This document shows positions 1 through 7,612 of a DNA stretch of 10,685 bases, one piece after another. Both the position numbers and the translations under genes were made by a program. Position 1 is the first letter of the stretch. Every line of letters begins with the position of its first letter. Below the pieces are notes generated by a model. The model had not been told where the DNA came from. It did no database searches and was given only the letters and a program-made list of their open reading frames with translations. Source of the stretch: Draconibacterium sp. (GTDB taxonomy: Bacteria; Bacteroidota; Bacteroidia; Bacteroidales; Prolixibacteraceae); the NCBI GenBank assembly GCA_027011835.1, contig JALUZN010000161.1, positions 1 to 10,685 on the forward strand, given 5' to 3'.

Positions 1-53
1 TCTATAATAAACCATCAAACGAAGCTATTTATAAGGTTGTTTATAAGGAATAA
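1..53 (+). CDS. Possible C-terminal tail of a gene entering from the left edge
   Basis: An open frame beginning at base 3 runs 16 codons and stops with TAA at 51-53. It ends in the residues AIYKVVYKE, which resembles the end of an ordinary soluble or periplasmic domain. If real, this gene converges on the minus-strand membrane protein that ends at 82. Two alternatives cannot be excluded. A second plus frame is open from the edge to TAG at 73-75, and a minus-strand ATG at 13-15 could start a further gene downstream of the 82-1533 gene. The fragment is too short to assign a family, so this is a weak call. Confidence 0.22.
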   Translation, partial: YNKPSNEAIYKVVYKE

Positions 54-81
54 ACAATTTAGCCTCTACTATTAGTGCAGG

Positions 82-1533
82 TTAGTGATACGATTTGAAA
101 TCTTCATCCCAAACAATATATTCTTGCTCCGGAAGGTTGAAATATGTTTTATTGAAATTCGATTGTCTGAATGAAGTTTGAAACCGGGCCGGCATAAAAT
201 TATCCGGTTGTTTCATTTTGTCCGAAATGCTTTCAGGATCGTCGAAAATAAATACGGTGAGCGGTTCGGTATTTTTATCGATTGTACTAATAACTAAAGT
301 TTCAATTCCGTATGCCCAGCAATATCCGAGAGGCATCTGCTTAATTTGTTCCGATTTAATTACAAGTTTTCTGTTCTCCAGATTATTGGCTAAAGCTACC
401 ACTTCGTGCCTGATATCGCTTATTCTTTTTGTATATTTTGGTTTGTATTTTTTCAGATTTATAACCATACTCATAGCAACAACCACGACGGCAATTGTTA
501 CCAAACCCATTTTATTCTTGTACGAAAATTGTTGAATTGACGCGGCGAAGACAAGAGCTGCAAACATAATCATCGGAAGAAATATTTTTTCCATTTGCAT
601 ATTGGAATCACCCTCTTTAAAAGAGGTACACGCTATAACAAAATAGACAAAAGTAGCCGCAGCTAAAAATGCAGGAACATACCATTTGTGTTTTTTAAAG
701 GAGGCAAAAAGTGCGAACCCTAATAAAATTGCATAAGGATAGTAAATCCATTTAAAGTGGTGCATAAAGAAACGGTATGGATAATACGTTTTTAATTCGG
801 CGAGAATTGAGAATGGAGATTGAATTAAGTTCCCATATAAACTGTTGTGATCCACTCCATTTTTGCCAATAAATACTTTGAATGTGAATATTGCAAAAAG
901 GAAGAATACTGCTAAATACGGATATAAAGTGTTGAGTTTATATTTTTCGAGTGCAAAAAATACTAAAACAAAAAATAACGAGAATAACGCAATTGGGTGA
1001 GTTACGTAACCAAACACAATTAAAAGGATGGTAACAAAAAGCGAGATTGGCGATTTCAATCTTCCCCAATTACTTTTATTGTCGGCATAACACAGCCAGG
1101 CATATAATAATATACTGTTGAGCAACGCAATAGTACTTTCTGATGTTGGTCTGAAATAACTTTCGGCAACTCCAACAAATGAGATGGCAATAATGGCGTA
1201 TCCCGCAGCTCTGTTTTTAAATACGTTATTGGCCAGAAAAAAATAGAAAAGCCGCACAACAACAAACGAAACAGAATATACAGTTAATAATGAGTCTAAC
1301 GACAAATGCATTCGGGTTGCGATAACAAGAGGAAACTGGTTTATTATTGCTGTATATCTTACTCCGGGATAGAAAAAATCTACCTGATTAACGATATTGA
1401 AAAAATAAAAAGCTGGGTCCGACATCAAAATTCTCTCCTCTTTTGTAATGACTGCCCAAACAATCAAAAATAAAAAAAACAGGTACGCTACAATATTATA
1501 GTAGTCTGGTTTTTTAGTTTTAATATTGTTCAT
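82..1533 (-). CDS. Polytopic membrane protein, possible GT-C type glycosyltransferase
   Basis: The 483-residue protein is hydrophobic for most of its length. By eye there are about ten membrane helices, for example residues 13-30, 82-104, 110-125, 163-196, 203-222, 263-279, 285-302, 317-333 and 342-359. They are followed by a roughly 120-residue soluble tail (about 362-483) that is probably periplasmic. After the first helix comes a loop with S38-D39-P40; an acidic residue in this loop is typical of GT-C transferases that use polyprenyl-phosphate sugars, but I see no diagnostic motif for a named family. The ATG at 1531-1533 lies 11 bp after the stop of the upstream 769 aa gene, so the two are probably co-transcribed and work on the same envelope product. 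The function could also be a glycan flippase or polymerase. The gene call is firm and the function is inferred. Confidence 0.72.
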   Translation of the reverse strand: MNNIKTKKPDYYNIVAYLFFLFLIVWAVITKEERILMSDPAFYFFNIVNQVDFFYPGVRYTAIINQFPLVIATRMHLSLDSLLTVYSVSFVVVRLFYFFLANNVFKNRAAGYAIIAISFVGVAESYFRPTSESTIALLNSILLYAWLCYADNKSNWGRLKSPISLFVTILLIVFGYVTHPIALFSLFFVLVFFALEKYKLNTLYPYLAVFFLFAIFTFKVFIGKNGVDHNSLYGNLIQSPFSILAELKTYYPYRFFMHHFKWIYYPYAILLGFALFASFKKHKWYVPAFLAAATFVYFVIACTSFKEGDSNMQMEKIFLPMIMFAALVFAASIQQFSYKNKMGLVTIAVVVVAMSMVINLKKYKPKYTKRISDIRHEVVALANNLENRKLVIKSEQIKQMPLGYCWAYGIETLVISTIDKNTEPLTVFIFDDPESISDKMKQPDNFMPARFQTSFRQSNFNKTYFNLPEQEYIVWDEDFKSYH

Positions 1534-1544
1534 AGTATTATAAA

Positions 1545-3854
1545 TTATGGTTGTAATACAAATGGTAATTTCCGTCCATTTTTCATTTGAATATTGTTTG
1601 AAGGGTAGTAAATATCTACTCCAGCCTCACGGATTAATAATTCGTCAACAATTAAAGTCTTGTTTGTTAAAGTACTGTTTCTTAGGGCAATTGAAATCTG
1701 CTCATCGTTGTCCTTTGTTTCAATGTCGAACTCAATTAATGCCCAATCGCCCTGAAAACCTTTAATATGCCTATGCGCATCAGAATAAAAATAGTTATTC
1801 AACTCTTTTGTTTCCGAATTCCGTTGAGTCACCTCAATTACAGTTCTTAAATAACCATCTTGTTTATAGTTGTACATCCAGAAACTTACCTTCAGTTTTT
1901 TGCCCGCTTTAACTTTTATTGTCTCATCAAAAATATTTTCCCAATGTTGCGCCGGGTACTGAATAGCACCTGCCCCTTCGTAGGTAATTTCTGATTCTGA
2001 TTCATTAAAATCTTTATGAACAAAAATAGAAACAGAATCAGTTGTCGTGTACTGATTACGGTTAAATAAATCCGCATTTCCAAATTTAGTTTTTATATCA
2101 GAATAGTAATTTTTACTTAAATCGGCCAGTTTATAAATCGGCAATTTTCTCAACTCAATATTTTCATCCTGAAAAATTAATTTGGCAGCTTTGATTAGTC
2201 GCTCCTCATCTTTGTTGGGATAGTGCTTTCTGTTAAAAAGAAGCAAAAATGGTTTTTCGTTTGGCAAATCTTCTAATATCTGTAATGGTTCGAATGGCTC
2301 GGTTACCAGAGCATAATTTTTATAAGTCTGACTAATTGATGTTCGACTTAACTGTGTAGCGGTGGTAGCTAAACCTGTTTTAAGCGATGCAATCATTGTT
2401 ATTTCCTGCATATTATTTTTGCTTTCAATCCATATGTTTTCTGACCCCACATGAAAGTAGGGTAGCGGAATAATTGCCTGATAATCGTTCGGATTAATCT
2501 TGTTCACCCATCTGTTTTGGGGCAATAAATTGGCTGTGTCTTCCATTTCCGGTTTCCGGTTCTGAATAAACCTGCTATTCATGTAAATATTCCAATAGCC
2601 ATCGAAAAACAAGAATCCAAAAGCAGCCAAGCCAATAATTTTCCATTTTAAAGAGGTGTTGTTTTGCGTTACTTTTTTATAGATGTTATAAAAAACAACA
2701 ATATTCAACATGTAAAAGAAAAACCACGAGAATCGCGCCAGTGCCCGTAATTGCCGTAGTGTACCCAATTTGTCAACTAAACTTTCGAGCCCCAAAATAA
2801 AAGGTATTCCAAAAGAAAAGAGAAGTGCCGCAAACGAAGACCAAAACAACGTGTTCAACAAAAAATTATCGGTTACAATTAAAGGATTTTTCTTTCTGGT
2901 AATGTTTCTGAAAAAAGAAAATACACCCACAAAAAAGCCTGCTAGCGAAGTAACTCCGATAAAAGCCAGACTCTCCCATGAAACGTGCTTTAAAACGGTT
3001 ATTACTTTTGGCACAAAAGCGTAAGGTTTTCCTGATGGTAAGAATACGCCAGCTGGGTGTCCAAGATAGGCCCAAAAACCATAGGGGAATGCGGTGCGGT
3101 CGGTAACCGGGTCGTTTAACGAAATGATAATCTGAAGAATCAGAAATGGCAAAATGTACTGTACAGCAAAAAATAGTATTCCTTTTAACCAGCCAAATTT
3201 GTGGTTTTTATTTACAATTTGTGCGAGCAAATACAGACCAATAATAAAGCCATAAAACCCGAAGAAATACATGTGCATTCCACCAGCTAAAAAGGTGATA
3301 ATCCCAATTATACCTGCCTTTAGAAAGGTTGGTTTCTTATCGAACATGATTACCAAATAAATCATCAGCGGAATCCAAAATAACCATGACAACGAGAAAT
3401 GCCCGCCAAACCGCGCTATTTGTGGTGAAAGCATACAAATGCCAACAGTAACTACCGCAGAATAAATCCAATTTACGTCAAGTTCATAAAATATCAGAAA
3501 CATAAAAATGGCTGCCAACACAATCGAAAAAATCATCAATAAATTCATAATCCCAACAATATTATCGCTAATGTCAACAAAATTATTACTGATAAATTTA
3601 ACCGTATTAACTACCAAAGGCTGGCTTCCTGTAAAAAAAACCATCTCACCATAAGGGTAATTCATTCCATTCATTCGCATGGAAGATGTATCATATTTTA
3701 AATGATACATTGCCCCATAATATGCTTTGAAACCATCTCCTTTAGCAGAGAAATAGTAAATGCTTGGATCTTGAATTATTTTTCCGAAGAAAATAAAAAT
3801 AATTATTACCGATACAATTGTGGATAGAAATATTCCTTTAATTTTTTTACTCAT
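1545..3854 (-). CDS. Large membrane protein, GT-C/YfhO-like, with C-terminal beta-sandwich domain
   Basis: The 769-residue protein has a single helix at 8-28, then a long outer loop holding G39-D40-G41 and the stretch MNYPYGE (64-70). About ten further helices lie between residues 99 and 418. The arrangement of first helix, acidic outer loop and multi-helix body, together with R367-Q-L-R and R374-F-S-W before a late helix, recalls GT-C transferases and YfhO-like proteins. From about residue 420 the chain is soluble and should be periplasmic. Residues 620-745 alternate strand-like segments and contain W704-A-L-I-E-F and V736-D-E-L-L, a pattern seen in galactose-binding or CBM-like jelly rolls. 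It is first in a two-gene minus-strand unit and is divergent from a polyprenyl-phosphate glycosyltransferase. The likely role is sugar transfer to an envelope glycan or protein; donor and acceptor are unknown. The ATG at 3852-3854 is the first in frame after the promoter-like gap. Confidence 0.72.
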   Translation of the reverse strand: MSKKIKGIFLSTIVSVIIIFIFFGKIIQDPSIYYFSAKGDGFKAYYGAMYHLKYDTSSMRMNGMNYPYGEMVFFTGSQPLVVNTVKFISNNFVDISDNIVGIMNLLMIFSIVLAAIFMFLIFYELDVNWIYSAVVTVGICMLSPQIARFGGHFSLSWLFWIPLMIYLVIMFDKKPTFLKAGIIGIITFLAGGMHMYFFGFYGFIIGLYLLAQIVNKNHKFGWLKGILFFAVQYILPFLILQIIISLNDPVTDRTAFPYGFWAYLGHPAGVFLPSGKPYAFVPKVITVLKHVSWESLAFIGVTSLAGFFVGVFSFFRNITRKKNPLIVTDNFLLNTLFWSSFAALLFSFGIPFILGLESLVDKLGTLRQLRALARFSWFFFYMLNIVVFYNIYKKVTQNNTSLKWKIIGLAAFGFLFFDGYWNIYMNSRFIQNRKPEMEDTANLLPQNRWVNKINPNDYQAIIPLPYFHVGSENIWIESKNNMQEITMIASLKTGLATTATQLSRTSISQTYKNYALVTEPFEPLQILEDLPNEKPFLLLFNRKHYPNKDEERLIKAAKLIFQDENIELRKLPIYKLADLSKNYYSDIKTKFGNADLFNRNQYTTTDSVSIFVHKDFNESESEITYEGAGAIQYPAQHWENIFDETIKVKAGKKLKVSFWMYNYKQDGYLRTVIEVTQRNSETKELNNYFYSDAHRHIKGFQGDWALIEFDIETKDNDEQISIALRNSTLTNKTLIVDELLIREAGVDIYYPSNNIQMKNGRKLPFVLQP

Positions 3855-3880
3855 AAAAAATGGTGAATCTATTTTTTCTA

Positions 3881-3888
3881 CAAATTAA
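3881..3888 (-). promoter_or_regulatory. Possible -7 box for the minus-strand membrane-protein unit
   Basis: Read on the minus strand the bases are TTAATTTG, one mismatch from the Bacteroidota -7 consensus TAnnTTTG. The box lies 27 bp upstream of the ATG at 3854. No convincing -33 TTG element was found at the usual distance, so this is a weak call. Confidence 0.25.
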
Positions 3889-3890
3889 AC

Positions 3891-3898
3891 TATATTTG
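3891..3898 (+). promoter_or_regulatory. Bacteroidota-type -7 promoter box upstream of the GT2 gene
   Basis: The sequence TATATTTG matches the Bacteroidota -7 consensus TAnnTTTG exactly and lies 22 bp before the ATG at 3921. This would give a leader of roughly 15 bases. Only a T-run (3872-3877) is present near the -33 position rather than a clean TTTG. It would drive the glycosyltransferase and, given the short gaps downstream, probably the cotransporter, coaD and the following gene as well. Confidence 0.45.
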
Positions 3899-3920
3899 AA
3901 AATATTTAAGTATCTATTGA

Positions 3921-4856
3921 ATGAATAATTTAAAAAAAGTTTCAATAATTGTTCCGTGTTATAACGAATCAGAAAGCTTGCTTCTTTTTTATAACGAGTT
4001 GACAAAACATCTTCCCGAAACTTATTTGTACGAAATAATTTTTGTGAATGATGGAAGCGATGATGGAACTTTGGAGATAATAAAAAATATTTCTAATAAC
4101 CATTCTCAGGTTTATTACATCTCATTCTCACGCAACTTTGGACATCAAAATGCGCTTAAAGCCGGATTCGATTTGACAAGTGGAGATTGTGCAATTTGCC
4201 TCGATTCAGATCTTCAACACCCACCACAACTTATACCCGAATTACTGAAAAAATGGGAAGAAGGCTTTGAGTCGGTATTTACAAAGCGGATTGATCACGA
4301 TTCGATATCGACTTTTAAAAAAATTACATCTAAAGCATTTTATCGATTGACAAATCATTTATCTGATGTACAATTGGAGGTAGGTGTTGCTGATTTTAGA
4401 TTGCTAGACAGAAAAGTTGTTGATGCATTAAAAAATTTCTCTGAAAATGAGATTTTTCTGCGTGCTGTTATTCAATGGTTAGGTTTTAAACAAACATTTA
4501 TTGAGTATAAAGCGGGCGAACGCATCGCTGGTGTTTCGAAATACACATTCAAAAATATGTTCTCATTTGCACTTTCCGGGATAACTGCTTTTAGTGTTAA
4601 ACCACTACGATTTTCAATTTATTTGGGGCTCATTTTTGCATTTCTTGCATTTATTTATGGAATGTATGCTCTCTACGTTTTTATATTTACAGATGCTGCA
4701 ATGCCCGGATGGACATCAATATTAATGAGTGTACTTTTTATTGGAGGGCTAAATCTTTTGATGCTAGGTATTATTGGAGAATATTTGGGTAAACTATTCA
4801 TTGAAAATAAGAAACGCCCCAATTATATCATATCCGAAACTGATTTGTTAAAATAG
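3921..4856 (+). CDS. Polyprenyl-phosphate glycosyltransferase, family 2 (GtrB/DPM1-like)
   Basis: The 311-residue protein has an N-terminal GT-A fold with the nucleotide-sugar motif VNDGSDDGT (42-50) and the metal-binding D95-S-D97 followed by LQHPP. The later motif R201-IAG-VSKY (to 208) corresponds to the conserved R..G.SKY segment of GtrB, ArnC and DPM1 relatives. Two membrane helices follow, at about 230-256 and 265-290, then a short basic cytoplasmic tail. Length and layout match bactoprenol glucosyltransferases. The enzyme should transfer a sugar from UDP- or GDP-sugar to undecaprenyl phosphate at the inner face of the cytoplasmic membrane, supplying GT-C type transferases outside. The divergent membrane proteins are obvious candidates for users. 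The sugar cannot be deduced. The next gene starts 7 bp after the stop. Confidence 0.9.
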   Translation: MNNLKKVSIIVPCYNESESLLLFYNELTKHLPETYLYEIIFVNDGSDDGTLEIIKNISNNHSQVYYISFSRNFGHQNALKAGFDLTSGDCAICLDSDLQHPPQLIPELLKKWEEGFESVFTKRIDHDSISTFKKITSKAFYRLTNHLSDVQLEVGVADFRLLDRKVVDALKNFSENEIFLRAVIQWLGFKQTFIEYKAGERIAGVSKYTFKNMFSFALSGITAFSVKPLRFSIYLGLIFAFLAFIYGMYALYVFIFTDAAMPGWTSILMSVLFIGGLNLLMLGIIGEYLGKLFIENKKRPNYIISETDLLK

Positions 4857-4863
4857 ATAACGA

Positions 4864-7080
4864 ATGGCAAAATCATTGGTAAATACGAATGCAAAATTTG
4901 GGACTATGCCGGTTTTTCTCACGGCACTATCAACAATATTGGGAGCAATTCTTTTTCTCCGTTTTGGCTGGGCTGTGGGTCAGGTTGGCTTTTGGGGTGT
5001 TGTTGGAATTATTGTTCTCGGACATGCTGTTACCATTCCAACTGCTTTTGCCGTTGCCGAAATTGCAACCAACCAACGAGTGCAGGGAGGCGGGGCTTAT
5101 TACATTATCAGCCGCTCGTTTGGGTTGAACATTGGGGGCGCAATCGGCATCACACTTTATCTTTCGCAAGCAATTAGTGTAGCCTTTTATGTTATTGCTT
5201 TTGCCGAAGCTTTCGAACCTGTAATTAGCTGGTTAAGCAATAATTACGGGATTGTTATTCCCGACATGCGGTTTATTTCCATTCCAACAATGATTCTTTT
5301 ATCAATTCTAATATTGACAAAAGGCGCCAATTTCGGAATGAAAGCACTCTACCTGGTTGTTGCCATACTTTTAATTTCAATTGCCATGTTCTTTTTAGGC
5401 GATTCGCCAATAAAACCGGCAGAGGTAAACTTTCATGCAACTGTTCCCAATCACCTGAATTTCTTTTTTGTTTTTACAATTATTTTCCCTGCATTTACAG
5501 GACTCGCTGCAGGATTAGGTTTATCGGGCGATTTAAAAAATCCAAAGAAATCGATTCCGCGCGGAACACTTTGGGCAACCGTAGTTGGAATGGTTGTTTA
5601 CATTGCTATTGCCTATAAATTTGCCATCTCTGCCACTCCCGAAGATATGGTAAGCGACCAATTAATAATGAGTAAAATTGCCATTTGGGGACCAATAATT
5701 CCCATCGGACTGGCAGCCGCATCAATGAGTTCTGCCTTGGGCTCTATTATGGTTGCTCCCCGAACGTTGCAGGCAATTGGATTCGATGATATTTTCCCGC
5801 AGAAAGCAGTAAATAACTGGTTTGCAAAAGGAAAAAACGAAGACAATGAGCCGGTAAACGGTTCGATAATTACAATTATTATCGCTTTCTTTTTTATTAT
5901 TGTTGGCGATGTAAACTTTGTGGCTCAAATTATCTCCATGTTTTTTATGGTTACCTACGGAGCAATCTGTTTAATCTCGTTTCTCGAGCATTTTGCTGCC
6001 GACCCGGCCTACCGCCCTACATTCCGTTCAAATTGGTACATCTCGCTTCTCGGGGCACTGTTCTCGTTTTGGCTGATGTTTAAAATGAATACACCTTACG
6101 CCGCTTTTTCGGTATTAATAATGGGCATTATTTATTATGTAATAATGACCAACAACCGAGAGAATCAGGGGCTGAATAAACTTTTCAGAGGAGTGATTTT
6201 TCAGTTAAGCCGACGACTGCAAATTATGCTGCAACGCGCCGGTAACGAAAAAGATAAAAGCTGGCGCCCCTTTGGTGTTTGTATTTCGCACGACACATTT
6301 AAACGCCGTTCGGCTTTCGATGTTATGCGTTGGATTTCGTATAAATATGGCTTCGGAACGTACATTCATTTTATAAAAGGTTTTTTAAACGAAGAGACAA
6401 CAAAAGAGTCGAAAGATGTACTTGCACGCCTTATTCAACTCTCGGCAGGAAACAAAAGCCGGGTTTATCTCGATACAATAATTTCGCCGTCGTACACATC
6501 GGCAATTGCACAAGTAGTTCAGCTTTCGGGTATTTCGGGCAAAGGAAATAACCTTATTTTATTCGAATTTTCGAGAACCGACCCGGGCAATTTAAAAGAG
6601 ATTAGAGACAATTATAATTTAGTTGAATCGGCCGGATTCGATATCTGTATTCTAAATTCATCGTATAAAAGTTTTGGTTATAAAACTGAATTGCATATAT
6701 GGATAAGCCCCGAAGATTACCGGAATGCAAACCTGATGATTCTTTTAGGTTATATAATTTTGGGGCACCCCGACTGGAAAAAAGGGAAAATAAAAATATT
6801 TGCCCTCTATCCCGAAGAGTCGATTGAAGAGAAACGTAAACAACTGCTCGAGTTGATAAAAACCGGGCGGCTGCCAATCAGCCCGGCAAACGTCTCAATG
6901 GTTCAGTTTGAAACCGGAGAACGGAAAAATGTTATTATGAAACACTCGGCCGATGCCGACTTGACGTTAATCGGGTTTACCTCGGAAGCATTAAAAAATA
7001 CCGAAGAACTTACGGAAGGCTACAACGACTTGGGAAATATTTTGTTTGTAAACGCCAACCGTGCAAAAGCAATAAACTAA
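4864..7080 (+). CDS. Cation-chloride cotransporter family (SLC12-like) membrane transporter
   Basis: The 738-residue protein belongs to the APC superfamily and most resembles Na-K-Cl cotransporters. The first helix region (about 18-45) contains ILGAILFLRFGWAVGQ. The stretch QGGGAYYIISRSFG (74-87), and FPAFTGLAAG with SGDLKNP (208-227), are hallmarks of the cotransporter family. About twelve helices end near residue 428. A cytoplasmic C-terminal region of roughly 300 residues follows and ends with SADADL (695-700), matching the SLC12 C-terminal domain. Aligned by eye to NKCC1, Y109, P209 and T212 fall at the K+ site, and A286, S289 and S290 at the Na+ site. The N-terminal tail is short (about 15 residues), unlike the long regulatory tails of animal proteins. 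It may be automatically annotated as an amino acid permease. It lies 7 bp after the glycosyltransferase and is likely co-transcribed. Transported ions are inferred. Confidence 0.87.
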   Translation: MAKSLVNTNAKFGTMPVFLTALSTILGAILFLRFGWAVGQVGFWGVVGIIVLGHAVTIPTAFAVAEIATNQRVQGGGAYYIISRSFGLNIGGAIGITLYLSQAISVAFYVIAFAEAFEPVISWLSNNYGIVIPDMRFISIPTMILLSILILTKGANFGMKALYLVVAILLISIAMFFLGDSPIKPAEVNFHATVPNHLNFFFVFTIIFPAFTGLAAGLGLSGDLKNPKKSIPRGTLWATVVGMVVYIAIAYKFAISATPEDMVSDQLIMSKIAIWGPIIPIGLAAASMSSALGSIMVAPRTLQAIGFDDIFPQKAVNNWFAKGKNEDNEPVNGSIITIIIAFFFIIVGDVNFVAQIISMFFMVTYGAICLISFLEHFAADPAYRPTFRSNWYISLLGALFSFWLMFKMNTPYAAFSVLIMGIIYYVIMTNNRENQGLNKLFRGVIFQLSRRLQIMLQRAGNEKDKSWRPFGVCISHDTFKRRSAFDVMRWISYKYGFGTYIHFIKGFLNEETTKESKDVLARLIQLSAGNKSRVYLDTIISPSYTSAIAQVVQLSGISGKGNNLILFEFSRTDPGNLKEIRDNYNLVESAGFDICILNSSYKSFGYKTELHIWISPEDYRNANLMILLGYIILGHPDWKKGKIKIFALYPEESIEEKRKQLLELIKTGRLPISPANVSMVQFETGERKNVIMKHSADADLTLIGFTSEALKNTEELTEGYNDLGNILFVNANRAKAIN

Positions 7081-7120
7081 AGAGAAATAACGTTTTTAAT
7101 TTTCAGATAAAAACTACGTA

Positions 7121-7606
7121 ATGGATAAAATTGCCATATTTCCGGGCTCGTTCGACCCTTTTACAATTGGGCACGAATCGATTGTGCAACGGGCACTTCA
7201 CATGTTCGATAAAATTGTGATTATGATTGGGTACAATGCCAATAAAAAATCGTTCTACCCTATTGAAAAAAGACAAAAGTGGATTAATCAGGTTTTTCAG
7301 AATGAAACGAAAGTTGAAGTGCAAATTTACGACGGATTAACTGTTGACTTCTGTAAAAAAGTAAATGCCCGGTATATTTTACGCGGGATAAGAACGTCTT
7401 CCGATTTTGAATACGAACGTGCCATTGCGCAGGTAAATAAAAAAATGCACCCCGAAATTGAATCGGTATTTCTGTTAACTCTGCCCGAGCATACTCCGGT
7501 TATGGCAACTATTGTTCGCGATATTATTTATCATGGTGGCGACGCCAGTATGTTTTTACCCAAATCGTTAAATTTTGAAGAGTTCAAACTTGATAAAAAT
7601 AAGTAG
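7121..7606 (+). CDS. coaD: Phosphopantetheine adenylyltransferase
   Basis: This cytoplasmic enzyme transfers AMP from ATP to 4'-phosphopantetheine to make dephospho-CoA, the penultimate step of coenzyme A synthesis. At 161 residues it is of normal length. The N-terminus GSFDPFTIGH (9-18) carries the nucleotidyltransferase TxGH motif (T15-H18). R88-G-I-R91, followed by DFEYE, matches the conserved arginine loop of the E. coli enzyme. The end GGDASMFLP is also typical. The segment usually written ISSS or ISST before I/LVR is here V127-M-A-T130, so two serines of the ATP-site loop are replaced; T130 and V132-R133 remain. The gene begins 40 bp after the cotransporter stop and ends 6 bp before the next gene. 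No Shine-Dalgarno sequence is seen, as expected for this phylum. Confidence 0.96.
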   Translation: MDKIAIFPGSFDPFTIGHESIVQRALHMFDKIVIMIGYNANKKSFYPIEKRQKWINQVFQNETKVEVQIYDGLTVDFCKKVNARYILRGIRTSSDFEYERAIAQVNKKMHPEIESVFLLTLPEHTPVMATIVRDIIYHGGDASMFLPKSLNFEEFKLDKNK

Positions 7607-7612
7607 CGAACA

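Noticed and set aside
28..48. Direct repeat TTTATAAGG at 28-36 and 40-48
   Set aside because: Only two 9-base copies in AT-rich sequence; no array or inverted partner, and it can arise by chance.
2770..3024. Plus-strand open frame inside the 769 aa membrane protein gene
   Set aside because: A lysine-rich translation antisense to membrane helices is the expected mirror of hydrophobic codons, and there is no sign of its own start signals.
4930..5169. Minus-strand open frame inside the cotransporter gene
   Set aside because: It lies wholly antisense to strongly conserved cotransporter coding sequence, has no family resemblance and no promoter; it reflects codon choice on the other strand.
6940..7080. 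Universal stress protein domain at the end of the cotransporter
   Set aside because: The SADADL and LIGF pattern superficially suggests it, but position and context match the C-terminal domain of the SLC12 family.
4864..7080. Amino acid permease as the function of the 738 aa transporter
   Set aside because: The QGGGAYY, SGDLKNP and NKCC-like site residues plus the long C-terminal domain favour the cation-chloride cotransporter family.
7090..7119. Hairpin GTTTTTA/TAAAAAC in the leader of coaD
   Set aside because: The 7 bp stem is almost all A-T pairs with a 9-base loop, so it should be unstable; it has no riboswitch-like conserved core and no T-tract of its own.
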